Part shown: positions 58,608-64,000 of the stretch, one piece after another
Position numbering within the stretch: the first letter of the stretch is position 1
Layout: every line of letters begins with the position of its first letter
Origin: Catenulispora sp. MAP5-51
GTDB lineage: Bacteria > Actinomycetota > Actinomycetes > Streptomycetales > Catenulisporaceae
DNA: 64,000 bases
Assembly (NCBI RefSeq): GCF_041261205.1
Contig: NZ_JBGCCH010000017.1
Coordinates: 1 to 64,000, forward strand
Direction of reading: 5' to 3'
Translations under genes and position numbers: made by a program
Notes under the pieces: generated by a model
What the model was told of the DNA's origin: nothing
Databases searched by the model: none
The model's input: only the letters and a program-made list of their open reading frames with translations

Positions 58608-58693
58608 GCGGCACCTCCGGGGCACGCTGTCGGGGGGAACGGGACGCAGCGATCCTTACCCGGTGCGCAACTGTCAGAATCCTGATAGGAGCT

Positions 58694-60298
58694 TTACGGT
58701 GCCCGACGATCCGGTGTCCGCCCCACACCCGTCGGCGCGTCCCCGTCGGCCGCGGCCTCCACCGCCGCACGCTCGATGCCCCAGGCCAACTCCTCGATCG
58801 TCTCCGGCGCGACGGTGTGCGTGTCGAAGTGCAGCGCCACGGCCAGCGCGCCTCCGGCGTCGTCGATCGTCACCGACAGCGGCTCGGTGGGTTCCGGGCC
58901 CCGGTGCGTCCAGGTGAACGCGCTCGCGTAGTCGGCGCCCGGTCCGACGCCTGATCCGGTGCCTGATCCGGTGCCGTGCCGGTCGTTGAAGAACAGCGCC
59001 ACCGCCGGGCAGCGGCCGTGGTCGGCGGCGTAGTGGCCGATCAGCGTCTCCAGCGCCCGCGGATCGAAGTAGGCGTTCTTCATCGCGGCCATCGTGGCGC
59101 CGCGAGCGCGGTCCACGGCCTCGTCGAACGTCGCGCCGCCGAGTTCCAGCACCAGCAGCCCACTCTGCGCCACGAAGCACACGGCGCCGCCCAACGCCGG
59201 CCGGAACCGGTTGCCGACCCGGGGGCGCATCAGCACCCGGTCGGTGCCGGCCAGCCGGGCGAACGCGGTCGCGGTGACGGCGGTGAGCACGGCGGAGTCG
59301 TCCACCGCGCACCGCGCCGCGACCGCCGCCACCGCCGAGGCCAACGCGGGGGAGACCAGCTGCCCGCACCAGTGCCGCGGGCGGCGCGGTCCGGGACGCA
59401 GTGCCGGGGCCGGGCCGGCCGCCAGCCGGTCCAGGGCCTCGGCGAAGTACCGCAGAGCCCTGTCGCTGTGCCGCAGCCCGGCCTGCGAGGACTGCCAAGC
59501 CGCCTGCTCCAGCGGCTGCATGCCGTCCGGTTCGGCGGATTCGCGCACAGCCACCTCGCGGACCATCACCGCCGCGCCTCCGGCATCGAGCGCGAGGTGG
59601 TGCATGAGGACGACCAGATGTGTGCAGGTGCCGCCCGCCCGCACGACCGCCATCCGCACCGGCCATTCGGTCCGCAGGTCGTAGGGGCGGCGGCGGTAGA
59701 CGGCCTCGACGCGTTCGGCCAGTGCCTCAGGATCCTGATTCGTCGCGGTATCGAAGACTTCCAGAAACGTCTCGCCCGACGGCGCCACCTCCTGGCACAC
59801 GCCGTGCTCGTCGACGGCGAGCCGGGTGCGCATCGATTGGTAGCGGCCGTGCAGATAGGCCAACTCCGCGGCGACGTCCTCCAGCGAAGTCCCCGGAGCC
59901 AAAGGCCGCCGCCCGCCCAGCGGCAACCAGTTGCGCTGACGCAGCATGGTCGCCCAGATATCCCGCTGGCCCCAGGTCAGCCCGGCCCGCCCGGACCCCG
60001 CTCCGGCGAATGCCACGCGCAGCCGACGCACCGGCCGCGGCTCGGCCCGGTCCGCGACCCCGCTGCCCAGGCCCGGCAGCCAGGTGCCGGCCAGGAAGTC
60101 CGCGTGCCGCCGCCGCGTGGCGACGACGTCGACGGCCCCGCCGGCGTCCTGGACCAGCCACTGCTCGCCGGTCGGCTCCTGCGCCACGTCGATGCCGTCG
60201 CGCGCTTGGTTCCCCGCGAGATCGACGGTCCTGCCGGCGTCCCGGTCCAGCCACTGCTCGCCGGTCGGCTCGTGTGCCTCGCCGATGCCGCCGCGCAC
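58694..60298 (-). CDS. Standalone NRPS-type condensation domain protein
   Basis: 534 aa from GTG 60298 (a poly-G tract precedes it). A condensation domain runs from about 105 to 520. The active-site HHxxxD is VVLMHHLALDAGGAAVMVRE (about 245), with LTWGQRDIWATMLRQRNWLP as the opening motif and RPRVGNRFRPALGGAVCFVA as a later C-domain block. No adenylation or carrier domain is attached. The N-terminal about 50 residues hold two copies of EPTGEQWLxxDAGxxVD (a 29-codon unit), found in no C domain recalled. It may transfer an acyl or aminoacyl group onto a small molecule. It lies next to a penicillin acylase. Confidence 0.82.
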   Translation of the reverse strand: MRGGIGEAHEPTGEQWLDRDAGRTVDLAGNQARDGIDVAQEPTGEQWLVQDAGGAVDVVATRRRHADFLAGTWLPGLGSGVADRAEPRPVRRLRVAFAGAGSGRAGLTWGQRDIWATMLRQRNWLPLGGRRPLAPGTSLEDVAAELAYLHGRYQSMRTRLAVDEHGVCQEVAPSGETFLEVFDTATNQDPEALAERVEAVYRRRPYDLRTEWPVRMAVVRAGGTCTHLVVLMHHLALDAGGAAVMVREVAVRESAEPDGMQPLEQAAWQSSQAGLRHSDRALRYFAEALDRLAAGPAPALRPGPRRPRHWCGQLVSPALASAVAAVAARCAVDDSAVLTAVTATAFARLAGTDRVLMRPRVGNRFRPALGGAVCFVAQSGLLVLELGGATFDEAVDRARGATMAAMKNAYFDPRALETLIGHYAADHGRCPAVALFFNDRHGTGSGTGSGVGPGADYASAFTWTHRGPEPTEPLSVTIDDAGGALAVALHFDTHTVAPETIEELAWGIERAAVEAAADGDAPTGVGRTPDRRAP

Positions 60299-60417
60299 CT
60301 GGCCCCCCGCGAGTCAATGCCGCGCCGCCGCGGCGGCCCGGACCGCTGTCCCGATTCAGCCGGAGGGCCAGAATAGGGATGGGAGGGTCCTGCGATCCAC
60401 CGGCATCGGCCTGCGGG

Positions 60418-60447
60418 ATCGGCCGGACCCCGCCAGGTCCGGCCGAT
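60418..60447. terminator. Terminator hairpin after the penicillin acylase gene
   Basis: ATCGGCCGGACC (60418-60429) pairs with GGTCCGGCCGAT (60436-60447), twelve pairs with a 6-nt loop. It lies just 3' of the reverse-strand stop at 60453 and separates the acylase unit from the condensation-domain gene. Confidence 0.8.
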
Positions 60448-60452
60448 GACCC

Positions 60453-62630
60453 TCAGCGCCGCCGCGCGTCCTCCAGATCCGCCGGCGCGCCGAGCGCGAT
60501 CGGGGTCCCGATCCTCTCGATGACCTCCCAGTCGAAGTGCATCGGCACCAGCCGGGCGGCGTACCACTCCTGGCTCTGCTCCGGCACCACCCAGCCGCTG
60601 TTCTCCCAGTCGCCCAGGTCGAAGGCGTAGCGTGCGACCGAGCCGGAGGTGGCCGCCGTGGTCTCGATTCCGTGCAGGCCCGCGGCGCGTACCGTCTCGT
60701 TGTCGCCGGGCAGCGGACGGCCCGCGACGGCCGGGACGCCCGGCAGCAGCGCGGTGAACCGGCACTGGTGCAGGCGGCCCCAGGTCCAGTCCTCAATGTC
60801 CGGCCCGATCTCCTCGTCCAGGCGCTCCGCGGTGCGGTCCAGGGCCTGTCCGACCGCGTCGGACCACGGGCCGAAGATGGCCTCGTCGCCGGTGCGGGCA
60901 CCGGCCAGCAGGGCCTGGAAGGACAGCCACAGGGTGCCGGTGCGCTGCTGGTGTGTCAGGAGGCTGGCATGCGAGGCGCTCGAGTCCGGCAGCGGTACGG
61001 TCGAGAGCAGTTCGCGGCGGGCCTCGGTGTACACCGTGGCGGCGATCGAGCCCAGGCCCATGGTGCCGTCCCAGGCGCGCAGGAGCTCCAGGAGCTGCGA
61101 CCGGCGGCTGCCCTCGTCGGCCTTCACGTGCTCCAGCGAGGCGATGAAGTCCCGCGCGGTGAGCGAGGCCACGTCGCCGTGGATCCGCTCCATCGCGGCG
61201 CGGTCCATCGGCTCGCCGGAGGCCACGCCCTCGCGCAGCAGTTGCAGGATCCGCGTGGCCCGCGCGGGGCCGGCGTAGTCGTGCGCCACGTACGGCGTGG
61301 TGTCGGCGCTGGGCCGGTTGTTGGCCGAGACCAGCAGGCCCTCCTCGGGGTCGCTCGCCGCGGGCATGTCGTCGAAGGGGACCCAGCCCTGCCATGCGTA
61401 CTGCGCCTCCCAGCCCGGGACCGCGGCCCAGGAGTTCGCCTCGTCGCGGTGCGGGACGCGGCCGCGCAGCCGGTAGCCGATGGCGCCGTGCACGTCGGCC
61501 ATCATCAGGTGGTCCACCGGCACCGCCCAGCCGCGCATCACCTCGTCGAGCTCGGCGACCGTGGTGGTGGTGAGCATCGGCAGCAGGCAGTCCAGGGTGC
61601 GGTCGGGTTCGGCGATGCCGGTCCAGCGCAGCGCCAGGCCGGTGTTCGCCGAGTCGTCCTGCACCACCACGCCCCCGCGCGGGCTGGTGTGGACGGTGAT
61701 CCGCACCGGGTCGGCGTCGCGCACCTTGATCACCTCGGTGCGGCGCTCCAGCCGGTCCAGGTTCTCCACGTACAGGTCCTGGTCGTCGGCCATGCCGTGG
61801 GTGATTCCCCAAGCCACATAAGCGTTGTGGCCGAAGTGCGGGAAGCCGGGGACGCCCGGGAAGGACAAGCCGATCGCGTCGAAGGCGTCGCAGGACACGT
61901 GGTTCTGCCAGTACGGCCCCGGCGTCTCGAACGGCCGGTGCGGGTCGCCGGCCAGCAGCGGACGCCCCGAGGCGGTGTGCGCCCCGGAGACCACCCAGTT
62001 GTTGCTCCCGGCCGCCGGGTCCGCCGAGGCCGCGACGGTCTCGACTTCGGCCAGCCCGTTGAGCCATTCGCGGACCTTCTCGCCGTGGCTCTGCGGCGGG
62101 CCCTCGACGTCGACCCGGTGTACAGCCCCGGTCGGCACCACCATGAGCTCGTCCCGGGCGTTGGCCCGCACCCGCCACACCACCTCGGCCGGCGCCACCG
62201 GCAGCAGAGCGGTGCGGAACAGCTTGTGCGCCATGCTGCCCATGCCGACGTGCCGGCCCAGGTACACCGCGACGCTGTGCCACGGCTCCCACGGCGCGGG
62301 GGCCTCCGGCAGGTCGCAGTCGGCCAGGCTCTCGGGCAGCGCCGCGTTCACGCCCTCGGCGTACGCGGTGAACACCGCCTTGGTCTGGTCCGACAGCGCC
62401 TCATAGGAAAGGCGGGCCGCGGCCGCGAGGCCGACCCGCCGGGAGAAGGTGTCGTCGGTCAGCGCCCGCGATCCGACGACCTCTGACCATGTCCCCATGG
62501 CTTTACGGCGTACGTATTCCATCTGCAGCCCCCGGTCCAGGGCCGCGATGTGGCCCTGGGCGCGGAAGGCCCCCTCGACGGACGCCGCGCGGGCGTGAGG
62601 AATGCCGTGGTGATCGCGAAAAGCCTCCAT
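60453..62630 (-). CDS. Penicillin acylase-family Ntn hydrolase
   Basis: 725 aa from ATG 62628-62630. The pro-protein layout is standard: an alpha chain (about 1-205, EAFRDHHGIPHARAASVEGA, RGLQMEYVRRKAMGTWSEVV), a spacer, then GSNNWVVSGAHTASGRPLLA with the nucleophile Ser exposed after cleavage at AAG-SNNW (about 210). HMSFDAIGLSFPGVPGF-type and VAWGITHGMADDQDLYVENL blocks belong to the beta chain. No signal peptide is visible, so it is probably cytoplasmic. Family members hydrolyse penicillins, acyl-homoserine lactones or other amides. It follows DUF2218 by 53 bp. Confidence 0.9.
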   Translation of the reverse strand: MEAFRDHHGIPHARAASVEGAFRAQGHIAALDRGLQMEYVRRKAMGTWSEVVGSRALTDDTFSRRVGLAAAARLSYEALSDQTKAVFTAYAEGVNAALPESLADCDLPEAPAPWEPWHSVAVYLGRHVGMGSMAHKLFRTALLPVAPAEVVWRVRANARDELMVVPTGAVHRVDVEGPPQSHGEKVREWLNGLAEVETVAASADPAAGSNNWVVSGAHTASGRPLLAGDPHRPFETPGPYWQNHVSCDAFDAIGLSFPGVPGFPHFGHNAYVAWGITHGMADDQDLYVENLDRLERRTEVIKVRDADPVRITVHTSPRGGVVVQDDSANTGLALRWTGIAEPDRTLDCLLPMLTTTTVAELDEVMRGWAVPVDHLMMADVHGAIGYRLRGRVPHRDEANSWAAVPGWEAQYAWQGWVPFDDMPAASDPEEGLLVSANNRPSADTTPYVAHDYAGPARATRILQLLREGVASGEPMDRAAMERIHGDVASLTARDFIASLEHVKADEGSRRSQLLELLRAWDGTMGLGSIAATVYTEARRELLSTVPLPDSSASHASLLTHQQRTGTLWLSFQALLAGARTGDEAIFGPWSDAVGQALDRTAERLDEEIGPDIEDWTWGRLHQCRFTALLPGVPAVAGRPLPGDNETVRAAGLHGIETTAATSGSVARYAFDLGDWENSGWVVPEQSQEWYAARLVPMHFDWEVIERIGTPIALGAPADLEDARRR

Positions 62631-62683
62631 GGTCAGCCATTCTCCATGGCCACGCGGGCGATCGGCAGCAGGGCCTGCCCGGT

Positions 62684-63001
62684 CTACTCCCAGACCACGG
62701 TCAGGCCGTCGCGCCGGCCCGCGCGTTCCAGGGTGCGGGTCACGGCTTCTTGCAGGCCTTTGAGCTGCTGCTCGTCCTCGGCGGTGAGGTGCAGCGACAG
62801 GGCTGTCGGGCCGGCGGTCAGCTCGCAGACGGCGGTTCCGCGGGTGATGCGGCCGGCGGTGTCGGAGGTGGCTTCGGCGTGCGGACCGGCGTGCCGATCG
62901 GCGTGCCGGCCGAGGTGGCGCATGCGCGACGCGTGGGAGCAGAGCTGCTGGAGATAGCGCGATGCGCGGTCGGTGGCTACGTGTCCTTGTATGGCGGGCA
63001 T
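62684..63001 (-). CDS. DUF2218 protein
   Basis: 105 aa from ATG 62999-63001. AIQGHVATDRASRYLQQLCS, then HASRMRHLGRHADRHAGPHA, and GRITRGTAVCELTAGPTALS followed by LTAEDEQQLKGLQEAVTRTL match DUF2218 (small ferredoxin-like fold, about 95 aa), with the conserved TDRxSRYLxQLCSH start and AxDxxxLxxLxxxVxxxLExxxxR end. A His-rich stretch (HLGRHADRHAGPHAEA) may bind metal. Function unknown. It begins 2 bp after the methyltransferase stop. Confidence 0.85.
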   Translation of the reverse strand: MPAIQGHVATDRASRYLQQLCSHASRMRHLGRHADRHAGPHAEATSDTAGRITRGTAVCELTAGPTALSLHLTAEDEQQLKGLQEAVTRTLERAGRRDGLTVVWE

Positions 63002-63003
63002 AT

Positions 63004-63600
63004 TCAGGATTCCTCTTGATCTGTAGTGGTAGGGGCGGTTGCGGTTGCGGTGATGAGCCAGGAGGCGATGCCGCCGGGTGCGCGCTGCGAGAGGCTCGTC
63101 GCCTCGCCGATCGCGACGACCGTCCAGCCGTCGGCGAAGGCGTCGTCGATGTCGGCGAGCGAGACCTTGTGCGGCGGGTCCGGCGGCCCGATGTGCCGGG
63201 CGCTGTAGCACAGGACATGCAGTCGTCCGCCAGGACGTAGTACCGAACGTAGGCCCGCTACGTACTCCCGGCGCGACTCGCCTTCGAAGGAGTGGAACAC
63301 CAGCGAGTCCAGGACGGTGTCGAAGGCTCTTCCGAGGTCGGCCAGGTGCCGGACGTCGAAGCGGAGGAAATCCGCCCGGGCGTCCAGGCCGCGTTCCCGT
63401 GACTGCCGCTCGGCCCGCTCCAGGGCCAGGGCATCCCGATCGAGGCCGGTCACGCTCAGTCCCGAGGCGGCGATGAGCAGCGCGTTCTCCCCGTACCCGC
63501 AGCCCACGTCCAGCACGGTGCCGCTGAAAGCGCCGGCCTCGACCAGCTGCCGGACCGCGGGCTGGGGCCGGCCGACATCCCAAGGCGAGTGATGCGTCAT
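63004..63600 (-). CDS. Class I SAM-dependent methyltransferase
   Basis: 198 aa from ATG 63598-63600, with GGGGG just upstream. GTVLDVGCGYGENALLIAAS (about 28) is motif I, LSVTGLDRDALALERAERQS motif II, FDTVLDSLVFHSFEG (about 100) motif III-like, and VLRPGGRLHVLCYSARHIGP motif IV. A tellurite/thiopurine-type methyltransferase is likely. It is the first gene of the reverse operon methyltransferase-DUF2218-acylase and is divergent from the TetR gene. Confidence 0.88.
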   Translation of the reverse strand: MTHHSPWDVGRPQPAVRQLVEAGAFSGTVLDVGCGYGENALLIAASGLSVTGLDRDALALERAERQSRERGLDARADFLRFDVRHLADLGRAFDTVLDSLVFHSFEGESRREYVAGLRSVLRPGGRLHVLCYSARHIGPPDPPHKVSLADIDDAFADGWTVVAIGEATSLSQRAPGGIASWLITATATAPTTTDQEES

Positions 63601-63619
63601 GCCCCCAGTTTTTCGATAC

Positions 63620-63646
63620 ACACTGTCTCTGTCAACCACACAGTGT
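63620..63646. promoter_or_regulatory. Candidate TetR operator
   Basis: Inverted repeat ACACTGT (63620-63626) / ACAGTGT (63640-63646) with a 13-bp spacer, in the 79-bp space between the divergent methyltransferase and TetR genes. Partial further symmetry (CGATA on both sides) supports an operator. Prediction from position and symmetry. Confidence 0.55.
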
Positions 63647-63679
63647 CTCGATAGCGGACAGGCTGTATAGCATGGTGCC

Positions 63680-64000
63680 GTGCCCAAGATCTGGAGCGAT
63701 ACCCTCGCCGGTCACCGTGACTCCGTCCGGGAGGCCATTCTGGACGCGACCGCCGACCTGGTCGCCGACCACGGCCTGACGGCCGTCAGCATGTCCGCCA
63801 TCGCCCAGGCCGGCGGCATCGGCCGCGCCACGCTCTACAAGTACTTCCCGGACGTCGCCTCGATCCTGACCGCCTGGCACGACCGCCAGGTCGTCGAGCA
63901 CCTGGCCGAGCTGATGCAGACAGCCGACCGAGCGCACGACGCCGACCGCCTCGAAGCCGTCCTGCGCGCCTACGCCCACCGCAACCGCCGCGACCGCGAG
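63680..64000 (+). CDS. TetR-family regulator (cut by the window end)
   Basis: At least 107 codons from GTG 63680; the gene runs off the right edge. The N-terminal HTH is VREAILDATADLVADHGLTA, then VSMSAIAQAGGIGRATLYKY, with FPDVASILTAWHDRQVVEHL beginning the ligand domain. A TATAGC box at 63666-63671 lies 8 nt before the GTG. It is divergent from the methyltransferase-DUF2218-acylase operon, which it probably represses through the palindrome at 63620-63646. Confidence 0.9.
   Translation, partial: MPKIWSDTLAGHRDSVREAILDATADLVADHGLTAVSMSAIAQAGGIGRATLYKYFPDVASILTAWHDRQVVEHLAELMQTADRAHDADRLEAVLRAYAHRNRRDRE

Overview
The window is very GC-rich and actinobacterial. It has almost no intergenic space, frequent GTG starts, large LuxR/STAND regulators, a standalone NRPS-type condensation protein, SpdB-like DUF2637, a split LigD and a MalEFG locus. 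Family resemblance suggests a filamentous actinomycete (Streptomyces or Catenulispora type). The genus cannot be fixed from the sequence.

Left third (about 1-19000) is an accessory region. It starts with an IS630-type element (90-1357) bounded by perfect 22-bp inverted repeats. Its transposase is broken by a 1-nt slip in a run of five G. The element truncates a DDE_5 transposase relic, and an orphan acyl-CoA dehydrogenase tail lies beside it. A low-GC gene for a 939-aa membrane/TPR protein follows, then a second, decayed copy of the DDE_5 transposase. Next come a SUKH protein, a P-loop phosphotransferase, small regulators, a 932-aa membrane-anchored STAND NTPase, DUF2637, two small genes with the same duplicated 5' leader, a run of SUKH/DUF6193/unknown genes resembling immunity cargo, and a tyrosine recombinase whose N-terminus is a piece of a Tn3-type transposase. 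This looks like the remains of integrative elements.

Middle (19000-44700) is mostly chromosomal housekeeping and regulation: a LAL regulator, GNAT and YCII proteins, a NarL/DesK-type two-component system divergent from an ABC exporter (one permease carries a large extracellular lectin-like domain), NADAR, a deazaflavin enzyme, TrmB, a truncated PucR-like regulator beside a heptanucleotide repeat array, an O-methyltransferase, LigD polymerase plus DNA ligase, a secreted trypsin-like protease, LysR, a tautomerase, a DppA peptidase with an inserted Ser-rich repeat, a PBP4-type carboxypeptidase and an MmyB-like XRE regulator.

Right (44700-55800) is a maltodextrin locus. A secreted CGTase-like GH13 enzyme acts outside, MalE/F/G import the products, and two intracellular GH13 enzymes (neopullulanase-like and alpha-glucosidase) degrade them, with a LacI-family regulator between the divergent arms. 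The secreted enzyme lacks both conserved active-site histidines of GH13.

The far right (56800-64000) has a secreted esterase-like protein, a condensation-domain protein, a penicillin acylase, DUF2218 and a methyltransferase divergent from a TetR regulator that runs off the end.

A pattern across the window: at least 15 genes have a TANNNT-like -10 box exactly 7 nt before the start codon, which predicts leaderless mRNAs and was used here to choose starts. No tRNA, rRNA or CRISPR array was seen.
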